Origin: Brevundimonas sp. UBA986 | GTDB taxonomy: Bacteria > Pseudomonadota > Alphaproteobacteria > Caulobacterales > Caulobacteraceae | Length of the DNA: 21,469 bases | Direction: 5' to 3' | NCBI GenBank assembly: GCA_002292165.1 | Contig: DBBK01000144.1 | Span: 1 to 21,469 of the forward strand | Shown here: positions 15,358 to 21,469 of the stretch, piece by piece | How positions within the stretch are numbered: the first letter of the stretch is position 1 | How the letters are laid out: each line of letters opens with the position of its first letter | Made by a program: the position numbers and the translations under genes | Notes under the pieces: model-generated | Told to the model about the DNA's origin: nothing | The model's input: the letters and a program-made list of their open reading frames with translations, nothing else | Databases searched by the model: none

Positions 15358-15857
15358 CAGATCATCTCGTCCAGTTCACCCTGCACATGGTCGGCCTGAT
15401 CCACGACCCGGCCCAGCAGGAACAGGGCCCCGCCGATCATGCCCAGGCTCATGGATGCGACGTCCCAGTACAGATAGCCGCCGCGGATCTCGCCGAGCAT
15501 CCGCAGCAGGTTGGTGATCACGAAGACCTGCAGCACCCCGCCGACGCCCATCGCCAGGCCGACACGGCGCAGGGCGCGGGCCAGGGTCGGCTGGATCAGC
15601 CGGCCCTTCTGCAACTCGCCCATGGCCTGACCGATCGACCAGACGCCGAACAGATAGCAGACGGACGGAGAGGCCCGGATCAGCTGTTCGAGGATGACGC
15701 GGCCGTAGTCCGGAATGACTCCCCGCGCGCCGAGAACCCACGGCGAGATGACGTGCAGCAGGGCGAGCACGGCGCCGACGCTGACCACCATGAAGACGGC
15801 CAGCCAGCGGAACTGGCCGCACAGGCGGCGGAAGCGGGCGATATCGGTCTTGCTCAT
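15357..15857 (-). CDS. DUF2975 domain membrane protein
   Basis: A 166-residue protein with four predicted membrane segments: about 17-37 (WLAVFMVVSVGAVLALLHVI), about 62-80, about 100-120 (GLAMGVGGVLQVFVITNLLR) and about 130-150 (ASMSLGMIGGALFLLGRVVD). The RLIQPTLARALRRVG loop before the third segment is typical of DUF2975. The family has no known function. It is the first gene of the minus-strand unit DUF2975-XRE-TspO-like and may act as a membrane partner or sensor for the XRE protein. It is divergent from an ABC exporter. Confidence 0.85.
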   Translation of the reverse strand: MSKTDIARFRRLCGQFRWLAVFMVVSVGAVLALLHVISPWVLGARGVIPDYGRVILEQLIRASPSVCYLFGVWSIGQAMGELQKGRLIQPTLARALRRVGLAMGVGGVLQVFVITNLLRMLGEIRGGYLYWDVASMSLGMIGGALFLLGRVVDQADHVQGELDEMI

Positions 15858-15887
15858 GGCGGCGGAGGTCCGGTCGAATCCTGTCTT

Positions 15888-15910
15888 GTCTTTAATCTTG
15901 ACTTAAAGAC
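15888..15910. promoter_or_regulatory. Inverted repeat containing an exact CtrA-type box
   Basis: GTCTTTAA and TTAAAGAC form a perfect 8-bp inverted repeat separated by TCTTGAC. The inner bases read TTAA-N7-TTAA (15892-15906), the full binding motif of the Caulobacter cell-cycle regulator CtrA. A TTGACT hexamer (15898-15903), a possible -35 for the ABC genes, overlaps it. It may serve CtrA, the XRE regulator encoded by the divergent unit, or both. Confidence 0.6.
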
Positions 15911-15961
15911 GCGCTGTCCGCAACTTTATCTCAGAGTTAAATGACTGCGAGGGCGGACAGC

Positions 15962-16903
15962 ATGGCCATGGCGATCGAAACACGCGATCTGACGCGCCGC
16001 TTCGGGGCGCGGACCGCCGTCGACCGGGTATCGATGACCGTGCCGGAGCGGGCGGTCTACGGCTTCCTCGGCCGCAACGGGGCGGGCAAGACGACGACGC
16101 TGAAGATGCTGCTGGGCCTGATCCGGCCGAGCGCGGGCTCGGCCTTCGTCGACGGGGTCGATGTGGCGCGCGACCGGATGGGCGCGGCCCGGCGGGTTGG
16201 AGCCCTGCTGGAGGCGCACGGCTTCTACGTCAATCTGACAGGGCGGGAGAACCTGGACCTGACCCGCACCCTGCTGGGCGTGCCCGCGAGCGAGGTCGAC
16301 CGGGTGCTGGAGGTGGTCGAGATGCGCGACAACGCCGCGCGCCGGGTCGCCGACTATTCGCTGGGCATGCGCCAGAGGCTGGGTCTGGCCCGGGCCATGC
16401 TGGGCGCACCGCCGGTGCTGGTGCTGGACGAGCCGACCAATGGGCTGGATCCCGACGGCATCGCCGACATGCGCCGCTTCCTGAAGAGCCTGCCGGAGCG
16501 GACGGGGGCGACCGTCCTGTTGTCCAGCCACCTGCTGGGCGAGATCGAACAGACCGCCACCCACATCGGCATCGTCAACGAGGGGCGACTGGTGCTGGAG
16601 GGGGAGCTGTCGCGGCTGAAATCCGATCTGGCGCCAGAGATCGCGGTGCGGACCGACGATCCCGTCCGCGCGGCCGAGGTCCTGCGCGGCTGGGACCTGA
16701 CAGTGATCGCCAGCGATGACGGCCTGACCGCCCGGCTGCGTTCCGGCGATGACGCCGACCGCAGGTCCGCCGAGCTCAACCGCGCCCTGATCCAGGCCGG
16801 CCTGTCCGTCTTCGCCATCGGGCCGCGCGCCCGCTCTCTGGAGGGCATCTATCGCGACGTCTCCCAGCCGTCCGCCCAGCCCCAACCGGAGACCGTCCGA
16901 TGA
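15962..16903 (+). CDS. ABC transporter ATP-binding protein, BcrA/LanF-like with E-loop
   Basis: A 313-residue ATPase. Walker A is GRNGAGKTT (37-45), the signature motif YSLGMRQRL (132-140) and Walker B LVLDEPTNGLD (153-163), with SSHLLGEIEQ holding the H-loop. The residue at the Q-loop position appears to be glutamate in GALLEAHGFYVNLTGRENL (Glu84); this E-loop is a reported mark of lantibiotic-immunity ATPases (LanF) and is shared by bacitracin-type exporters. The C-terminal 90 residues form the domain usual in this class. I chose the ATG at 15962, preceded by GAGGG at eight bases; an in-frame ATG at 15941 would add seven residues and could be used if the message is leaderless. It overlaps the permease gene by four bases (ATGA). 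Export of, or protection from, a membrane-active compound is inferred. Confidence 0.9.
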   Translation: MAMAIETRDLTRRFGARTAVDRVSMTVPERAVYGFLGRNGAGKTTTLKMLLGLIRPSAGSAFVDGVDVARDRMGAARRVGALLEAHGFYVNLTGRENLDLTRTLLGVPASEVDRVLEVVEMRDNAARRVADYSLGMRQRLGLARAMLGAPPVLVLDEPTNGLDPDGIADMRRFLKSLPERTGATVLLSSHLLGEIEQTATHIGIVNEGRLVLEGELSRLKSDLAPEIAVRTDDPVRAAEVLRGWDLTVIASDDGLTARLRSGDDADRRSAELNRALIQAGLSVFAIGPRARSLEGIYRDVSQPSAQPQPETVR

Positions 16904-17625
16904 TCGCCGTCCTCACCGTCGAAGCGCGCAAGCTGAACCGGTCGCTGGCCGCCCTGCTGGCCGTCGCCGCGCCGAGTCTGATCGCCGTCTTCCTGTTCTT
17001 CAATCTGCTGAGGGGCGGCAAGCCCCAGCCGTGGGAGATGTGGACCCAGTCCTCGACCGGCATCTGGGCCTTCTTCATGCTGCCGATGAGCGTGACGGCC
17101 CTGACCGCCCTGGTCGCCCATATGGAGCACGGGCCGCGCGCCTGGGATCATCTGCGCGCCCTGCCGGTGGCGCGCTGGAAGCTCTATGCCGCCAAGGCGA
17201 TCTGCGTGATGGCGGTGGTCGCGGCCATGAGTCTGCTGAACCTGGCCCTGACGCTGGCGGCCATCCATGGCGCGGCGGCGATCAAGCCGGAGATCATGCC
17301 AACGGGCGCGCTGGATGTGACCGCGCAGGTGATCCTGATGGGCAAGGTATTGCTGGCGGCGATCCTGATGATCGCGATCCAGCTGTGGACCGCGCTGAGG
17401 TTCGCCAGCTTCGTCCCGGCTTTGGCGCTCGGGATCGGCGGGACCTTCTTCTCGGTGGTGGCCACGGCGGCGAAGCAGGGGGTCTTCTTCCCCTGGCAGA
17501 TGCCGGTGAACATGCTGGCCGGCGAGCCGTGGCGCGCGGCTACGGCCCTGACGCTGGGGGCAGGGGCGGGGACCGTCGTGCTGCTGCTCGCGATCACCCA
17601 CCTGTCCCGGCGCGAGGTGCTCTAG
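16900..17625 (+). CDS. ABC-2 type transporter permease (lantibiotic/bacitracin-type)
   Basis: A 241-residue membrane protein with six hydrophobic segments, beginning at LAALLAVAAPSLIAVFLFFNL, then GIWAFFMLPMSVTALTALVAH, AICVMAVVAAMSLLNLALTLA, VILMGKVLLAAILMIAIQLW, FVPALALGIGGTFFSVVAT and LTLGAGAGTVVLLLAITHL. The first loop EHGPRAWDHLRALPVARWKL is the amphipathic region common to ABC-2 permeases of the BcrB/LanE/LanG type. Its ATG overlaps the ATPase stop, so the two form a complete exporter. The stop lies in CTAG, which also encodes the stop of the converging bfr gene. Confidence 0.88.
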   Translation: MIAVLTVEARKLNRSLAALLAVAAPSLIAVFLFFNLLRGGKPQPWEMWTQSSTGIWAFFMLPMSVTALTALVAHMEHGPRAWDHLRALPVARWKLYAAKAICVMAVVAAMSLLNLALTLAAIHGAAAIKPEIMPTGALDVTAQVILMGKVLLAAILMIAIQLWTALRFASFVPALALGIGGTFFSVVATAAKQGVFFPWQMPVNMLAGEPWRAATALTLGAGAGTVVLLLAITHLSRREVL

Positions 17626-18122
17626 TTGCCCGTCGCGGCCCCGTCGGTGACGATCTCCTTCATCGCCGACTGCAGATAGTTCTGGGCGCCCATCAGCTCG
17701 ATCAGCTTGTGCTGGTTCTCGAGGAAGTCGATGTGCTCCTCGGTGTCGCTGAGGATACGCATCAGCAGGTCGCGGCTGACGAAGTCGCCGGCGGCCTCGC
17801 ACTGGGCCACGGCCGGGGCGGTGGTGGCGCGGCCGGCGTATTCAAGCGCGAGATCCGCGCCCAGGCATTCGATCGGATGCTCGCCGACCTTCAGCTTGTG
17901 CAGATCCTGCAGATTGGGCAGGCCGTCGAGGAAGAGGATGCGTTTGATGAGCATGTCGGCATGCTTCATCTCGCCGATCGATTCCTCGTAGATCACATGG
18001 CCGAGATGGGCCAGGCCCCAGCTCTCGAACATGCGGGCGTGCAGGAAGTACTGGTTCACCGACGTGAGTTCGTTGGTCAGCACCGCATTGAGGGTGCGGA
18101 TGATCGCGGGATCGCCCTTCAT
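17622..18122 (-). CDS. bfr: Bacterioferritin
   Basis: A 166-residue iron-storage protein forming 24-subunit cages. With the ATG at 18122 (AAGGA eight bases upstream; another ATG at 18128 has only two bases of spacing) residue numbers match E. coli Bfr: Glu18, Glu51, His54, Glu94 and His130 of the ferroxidase centre and haem ligand Met52 are all present. Position 127, normally a bridging glutamate, is Thr in SDTEEHIDFLE; Glu128 and Glu129 follow. The C-terminal MGAQNYLQSAM is typical. It lies downstream of bfd on the same strand after about 155 bases, consistent with Bfd-mediated iron release from Bfr. Confidence 0.96.
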   Translation of the reverse strand: MKGDPAIIRTLNAVLTNELTSVNQYFLHARMFESWGLAHLGHVIYEESIGEMKHADMLIKRILFLDGLPNLQDLHKLKVGEHPIECLGADLALEYAGRATTAPAVAQCEAAGDFVSRDLLMRILSDTEEHIDFLENQHKLIELMGAQNYLQSAMKEIVTDGAATGN

Positions 18123-18240
18123 GGCCATGGTCCTTGCTCGTCTCGCGGACGGGACGCCGGGGCGCGTCCAGACTCATCCGCCGTCTGTTCAAACGGCGTT
18201 TAGCACAGGAAATCGGCTGTTGTTTATTTGAGAGTATTTA

Positions 18241-18270
18241 TCACGCGCATTGATATTGCGAGTGATTTTT
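18241..18270. terminator. Hairpin between bfd and bfr, candidate terminator
   Basis: TCACGCGCA and TGCGAGTGA (one mismatch) are separated by TTGATAT at 18241-18265 and followed on the plus strand by TTTTT. On the minus strand the stem is followed by TAAATA. It lies just after the bfd stop codon, so it could end the bfd transcript and, in the other direction, block plus-strand transcription from the ABC genes. Confidence 0.4.
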
Positions 18271-18278
18271 GGCCGCGA

Positions 18279-18479
18279 CTACTCGGCTGCGAGTGCGAAT
18301 GCTTCGCGGCTGTCGTCGATCATCTGGCGCATCTCGCAGACGCATTTGGCGCACTGCGCCTGGCACTGGTTGCGGGCGAAGATTTCACGCGGACGGGTCG
18401 CGCCGGCCTCGATGGCGAGGGCGACGTCGCGCTGGCGCAGGCCGTTACAGTTACAGACGTACAAGAGAGGCGAACCCAA
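18279..18479 (-). CDS. bfd: Bacterioferritin-associated ferredoxin
   Basis: A 66-residue [2Fe-2S] protein that passes electrons to bacterioferritin to release stored iron. The cluster ligands are the CxC in YVCNCNG (Cys9, Cys11) and the CxxC in QCAKCV (Cys43, Cys46), as in E. coli Bfd; Cys39 and Cys48 are extra. The ATG at 18479 adds five residues before the usual MYVC start; a TTG at that point is an alternative. A Fur-like box lies 8-22 bases upstream, fitting induction under iron limitation. The gene is too short and cysteine-rich to be confused with other families. Confidence 0.93.
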   Translation of the reverse strand: MGSPLLYVCNCNGLRQRDVALAIEAGATRPREIFARNQCQAQCAKCVCEMRQMIDDSREAFALAAE

Positions 18480-18486
18480 CCCGAAC

Positions 18487-18501
18487 TGAGAATGGTTCTC
18501 T
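18487..18501. promoter_or_regulatory. Fur-like box upstream of bfd
   Basis: TGAGAATGGTTCTCT matches the 7-1-7 Fur motif TGAGAAT-N-ATTCTCA with two mismatches. It sits just before the bfd start and between the divergent bfd and thiE genes. A weak -35 (TTGCAG on the minus strand, complement of 18521-18526) lies upstream of it. Confidence 0.55.
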
Positions 18502-18607
18502 GTAACACATATGAACGCGGCTGCAAGTGGTTCGCATGCGCGTTCGCAATGCGCGACTATCGACGGGGCCGTTGACGGGAGGGGGCTTAAGGGGGCAGGG
18601 CGGGGCC

Positions 18608-19264
18608 ATGGCTCGTGCTCCCCAAATCCCCGACCGTCCGGCGACCCGTCTGTATCTGATCACTCCGTCCGCGATCCCGGATCTGGAGGCCTTCGCCGCC
18701 GATCTGGAGGCCGCGCTCGGCGCCGGCGACGTCGCCGCCCTGCAGATCCGGTTGAAGCCCGCGACCGAGGACCAGATCCGCGCCGCCGTCGAGCGGCTGG
18801 CGCCCATTGCGCGCAGGCATGACGTCGCCCTGATCCTGAACGACCGGCCCGATCTGGCGGCGGCGTTGCACTGCGACGGGGTTCATGTGGGGCAGGAGGA
18901 CGCCTCGGTCGCCTCGGCGCGGCGGCTGATGGGACCCAACGCCATGATCGGCGCGACCTGCCACGACAGCCGCGACCTGGCCATGGAGGCGGCCGAGGCC
19001 GGCGCCGACTATGTCGCCTTCGGGGCCTTCTTCCCGACCGACACCAAGGAAACCACGCACCGGCCCGAACTTGACGTCCTGACCATCTGGCAGGAGACGG
19101 TCGAAGTGCCGTGCGTTGCCATCGGCGGGATCACGGTCGAGACGGCCCGTGTGGTGGCCGAGGCCGGCGCGGACTTCGTCGCGGTCAGCGCGGGCGTCTG
19201 GACCCATCCGAAGGGGCCGGCTGCGGCGGTCGCGGCCTTCAATGCGGAACTGTCCGGCGTCTGA
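18608..19264 (+). CDS. thiE: Thiamine phosphate synthase
   Basis: A 218-residue TIM-barrel enzyme that joins the hydroxymethylpyrimidine pyrophosphate and thiazole phosphate halves of thiamine. Motifs are RLYLITP (14-20), LILNDRPDLAAALHCDGVHVG (76-95 and on), IGATCHDSRDLAMEA, GADYVAFGAFFPTDTKE (132-148) and VPCVAIGGI (167-174). The usual QLREK near residue 50 reads LQIRLK, so the glutamate is Leu. I chose the ATG at 18608, with a G-rich ribosome binding region just upstream; the frame stays open to 18527, but that part overlaps the divergent bfd promoter region and is not homologous. The gene stands alone, divergent from bfd. Confidence 0.9.
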   Translation: MARAPQIPDRPATRLYLITPSAIPDLEAFAADLEAALGAGDVAALQIRLKPATEDQIRAAVERLAPIARRHDVALILNDRPDLAAALHCDGVHVGQEDASVASARRLMGPNAMIGATCHDSRDLAMEAAEAGADYVAFGAFFPTDTKETTHRPELDVLTIWQETVEVPCVAIGGITVETARVVAEAGADFVAVSAGVWTHPKGPAAAVAAFNAELSGV

Positions 19265-19363
19265 CATTTCCCGCTGGGACGCCCATTCCGCCGCGTTAAC
19301 TTCACGGGATATTAGGGAGCAAGGGCTTAGCTGACGCATCGCAGTATCCTCGAGTCGTCGCCT

Positions 19364-21073
19364 ATGTCGCTCAGCCCCGTGCTGGAAACCCGGTCTGGAG
19401 GTCACGCCACGACCCCTGTTCGCTCCTCAGCGACCCCCGTCACGGCCCCCCTCCCGAGCGCGGCCGTGCCGACCGACGCCGCGCGCCTGTTCAGCCAGCC
19501 CCTGGCCCCGTTGGCGACGGTCTGTTCGGTGCTGTTGCTGACTGTCTTCTCGGTTCAGTTCGGCCGCTCTTCCGACGGCATCGTCGTGATGTGGCTGGCC
19601 AATGCCGTCGCGGTCGCGGTCTGGCTGAGAACGGGACGCGGGGCGTCGTTCGACGTCTGTTTCGGCGGGCTGATGGCCATCGCCATCGCCAGCGGCGAAA
19701 TCCTGGCGGGTCACACCCTGGCCAATACCGTGATGCTGACGGTGGTGAACCTGTTCGAAATGGTGGCGGGCGTGACCCTGGTGCGCCGGTTCGCGCCGGA
19801 CATCTCGCTGCAGACGGTCAGGTCGACCTTGCGGCTGGTCGCCGTGGTCGCCATCGCCGCGCCCCTGATCGGCGCCGCCGCGGGCGCGGTGGTGTTCTCG
19901 GTGATGCGCGGCGCGCCCTTGCTCCAGAGTTTCCAGGTCTGGTGGTTCGGCCATGCGCTGGCGATGATGCTGGTCGTGCCGCTGATCCTGTCGATCAACC
20001 GGCAATCCTTCGCCATCGTGAAGCAGCCCTTGAGGATGCTGGAGTGGACGGTCCTGCTGGGTCTGCTCTTCGCCGTGGCCTATGCGCGCTATTTCCACGG
20101 GGTGACCTTCGTCGCCTTCTTCCTGAACATGCTGATGGTGGTCATCGCGGCCAGGCTGCGCATGGCCGGGGTGACGATCGCCATCCTCGGCTCCTGCATC
20201 CTGATGTTCATGGCCATGCTGCACGGCCATCCCGGCGCCGTGGCGACCGTGTCGGCGATGCAGATCCTGAATGCCCAGCTGATGATGATTTCCGTGGTCC
20301 TGCCCTTCATGCTGGCGGCGGCCCTGCTGACCGAGCTGGATGGTCTGTCGGCCAAGGCCAAGGCGGGCCAGAAGCGGGCTGAACTGGCGTCGGAGGCCAA
20401 GTCGCGCCTGCTGGCCAACGTCGCCCATGAGATCAAGAGCCCTGTCGGCGGCGTCATCGGCATCGGCGAACTGTGGTCCAGCGGCCAACTGGGCCCGGTC
20501 AACGCGACCCAGAAGGAAATGGCCGAGATGCTGGTCAAGACCGCGCGTCAGGTCGAGGCGTTGGCCCATGACCTGCTCGACGTGGCCCGCGCGGAATCCG
20601 GCGCGGTGAAGGTCGAGCTGCGCCCCACCGACGTTCTGGGGCTGGTCGAGGACATCCGTCGCGCCACCGCGCTGCGGCCCGAGGCCCTGAGCCTGAGGCT
20701 GGAGGTCGTGCGCGACGGCGAGGGTCTGGTCGCCCTGGCCGACTCCCAGCGGCTCAGCCAGGTCATCGACAATCTGGCCACCAATGCGGTCAAGTACGGC
20801 GGCTCGGGCGGGGTCGTGACCTTCCGCGTGGCTCGTGTGTTCGAAGGCGTCAGGATCGAGGTCACTGACCGCGGTCCGGGCCTGACGCCCGAGAAGCAGA
20901 CCCAGCTGTTCGAGCCGTTCAATCGTCTGGGCCTGGAGCGATCCACGGTCGAGGGACACGGCATCGGCCTGGCTCTGGCCAAGCGGCTGATCGAGCTGCA
21001 GGGCGGCGCCATCGGGGTGGAGTCCGTTCCCGGCGAAGGCGCGACCTTCTGGATCGAGCTGCCGGCCGCCTGA
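19364..21073 (+). CDS. MASE1-domain sensor histidine kinase
   Basis: A 569-residue membrane histidine kinase. After a flexible Pro/Thr/Ser-rich N-terminus (1-48), residues about 48-322 form eight or so membrane segments of MASE1 type, with IVVMWLANAVAVAVWLRTG and WWFGHALAMMLVVPLIL. A short linker helix (GLSAKAKAGQKRAELASEAK) leads to the HisKA domain with ANVAHEIKSPVGGVIG, phospho-acceptor His355. The ATPase domain has N-box NLATNAVKYG (470-479), G1 TDRGPGLTPE (501-510), F-box LFEPFNRLG and G2 GHGIGLALAK (531-540). There is no receiver domain, and no response regulator gene is adjacent, so its partner is unknown. The signal sensed by MASE1 here is unknown. No clear ribosome binding site precedes the ATG. 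Confidence 0.9.
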   Translation: MSLSPVLETRSGGHATTPVRSSATPVTAPLPSAAVPTDAARLFSQPLAPLATVCSVLLLTVFSVQFGRSSDGIVVMWLANAVAVAVWLRTGRGASFDVCFGGLMAIAIASGEILAGHTLANTVMLTVVNLFEMVAGVTLVRRFAPDISLQTVRSTLRLVAVVAIAAPLIGAAAGAVVFSVMRGAPLLQSFQVWWFGHALAMMLVVPLILSINRQSFAIVKQPLRMLEWTVLLGLLFAVAYARYFHGVTFVAFFLNMLMVVIAARLRMAGVTIAILGSCILMFMAMLHGHPGAVATVSAMQILNAQLMMISVVLPFMLAAALLTELDGLSAKAKAGQKRAELASEAKSRLLANVAHEIKSPVGGVIGIGELWSSGQLGPVNATQKEMAEMLVKTARQVEALAHDLLDVARAESGAVKVELRPTDVLGLVEDIRRATALRPEALSLRLEVVRDGEGLVALADSQRLSQVIDNLATNAVKYGGSGGVVTFRVARVFEGVRIEVTDRGPGLTPEKQTQLFEPFNRLGLERSTVEGHGIGLALAKRLIELQGGAIGVESVPGEGATFWIELPAA

Positions 21074-21145
21074 GGTCGTCGCCCAAGGTCGCCTGACCGG
21101 TTTGCGGTCTTGCCGTCCGTCCGCCGAGAGGCGATGGTCCGGCCC

Positions 21146-21469
21146 ATGAAAATCGCCGCCCGTACCCTTAGCGTATCCCTGCTGCTGGCCTGCGCCGTCC
21201 CGGCCCTGATGACGGCGCCCGCCCTGGCCCAGAGCAGCGGGACCCAGACGACCTCCAGCCCGAATTCCGCGCCGGTGCGCGCGACAGGCCAGACGGCGAC
21301 GCCCTCCACGACCCAGACGCCTCCTGGTCAGCGGCCGGGCAGCGACCTGACCCGCAGTCTGAACGGCGGCGCTCCGGCGCGGTCCGACTATCTGACGCCG
21401 CCGCCCGCGACGGTTCCGAATCCGGCTCCGGCGACCACAGCGCCCGTCCGGTCCCCGACGCCGGCACCG
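21146..21469 (+). CDS. Exported Pro/Thr-rich protein, C-terminus cut by window
   Basis: The first 108 residues are visible and the frame is open to the window edge. A signal peptide (MKIAARTLSVSLLLACAVPA then LMTAPALA, cleavage before QSS) is followed by low-complexity sequence rich in Pro, Thr, Ala and Ser, with GSDLTRSLNGGAPARSDYLT in the middle. Such a stretch could be a periplasmic spacer or a cell-wall-passing linker before a folded domain outside the window. An in-frame ATG at 21134 would add four residues, but the signal peptide is better from 21146. I do not recognise a family from this part. Confidence 0.7.
   Translation, partial: MKIAARTLSVSLLLACAVPALMTAPALAQSSGTQTTSSPNSAPVRATGQTATPSTTQTPPGQRPGSDLTRSLNGGAPARSDYLTPPPATVPNPAPATTAPVRSPTPAP

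Noticed and set aside
18527..18607. Upstream extension of thiE
   Set aside because: The added 27 residues are not part of the ThiE fold and overlap the region needed for the bfd promoter; a good G-rich ribosome binding region precedes 18608.
19294..19314. TTAAC followed by TATTAG before the histidine kinase gene as a CtrA box
   Set aside because: The spacing does not fit TTAA-N7-TTAA, and the second half does not match.
19427..20959. A 510-codon minus-strand frame opposite the histidine kinase
   Set aside because: It is His/Gln/Arg/Gly-rich without any motif and is the shadow of the kinase gene.
21095..21109. GACCG-GTTTG-CGGTC hairpin after the histidine kinase gene as a terminator
   Set aside because: The stem has only five pairs and no T-run follows; it is within chance for GC-rich DNA.
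1..21469. tRNA or rRNA genes, CRISPR arrays, insertion sequences, integrase or phage genes
   Set aside because: I looked for conserved tRNA arms, regularly spaced repeats, transposase motifs and terminal repeats and found none that could be supported.

Overview
The window is GC-rich (about two thirds by eye), densely coded chromosomal DNA of an alphaproteobacterium, most likely a Caulobacterales member close to Brevundimonas. This rests on the style of EF-P, ThiE and TspO-like proteins, the lgt-midA-pgeF operon, and a full CtrA-type TTAA-N7-TTAA box; no rRNA or marker gene is present to settle the genus. I see no tRNA, rRNA, CRISPR, insertion sequence, phage gene or attachment site. No stretch over about 190 bases lacks a gene.

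Left part (1-4637): a minus-strand operon lgt-midA-pgeF (lipoprotein lipidation, complex I assembly methyltransferase, peptidoglycan-editing factor) whose genes overlap by 1-4 bases. Divergent from it are ubiK, a YbjN-domain gene and proC, the last two joined by a one-base TGATG overlap.

Middle part (4638-9676), the most accessory-looking stretch: a 790-residue exported pectinesterase-like protein under a 14-bp LacI-type palindrome; an uncharacterised cysteine-rich protein; and a two-gene unit of an exported S41 peptidase and a MarR regulator. A perfect 28-bp AT-rich palindrome lies on the -10 element of that unit's promoter, so a MarR-controlled, autoregulated operon is the simplest reading.

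Housekeeping part (9752-14363): an MscS channel and a threonine aldolase-like enzyme in tandem; then, converging on them, a minus-strand series of efp, suhB and a glycerophosphodiester phosphodiesterase, separated by strong hairpins.

Right part (14488-21469): a minus-strand cluster of DUF2975 membrane protein, XRE regulator and divergent TspO-like protein faces an E-loop ABC exporter (ATPase plus permease) across a short intergenic region holding an inverted repeat that is also an exact CtrA-type box. Then come iron-storage genes bfr and bfd (minus, Fur-like box before bfd), thiE, an orphan MASE1 histidine kinase, and the start of a Pro/Thr-rich exported protein cut by the window edge.

Most genes are ordinary. 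The best candidates for something not yet described are the palindrome-controlled S41 peptidase/MarR pair, the ABC exporter facing the DUF2975-XRE-TspO cluster, and the pectinesterase-like protein that lacks two family active-site residues.
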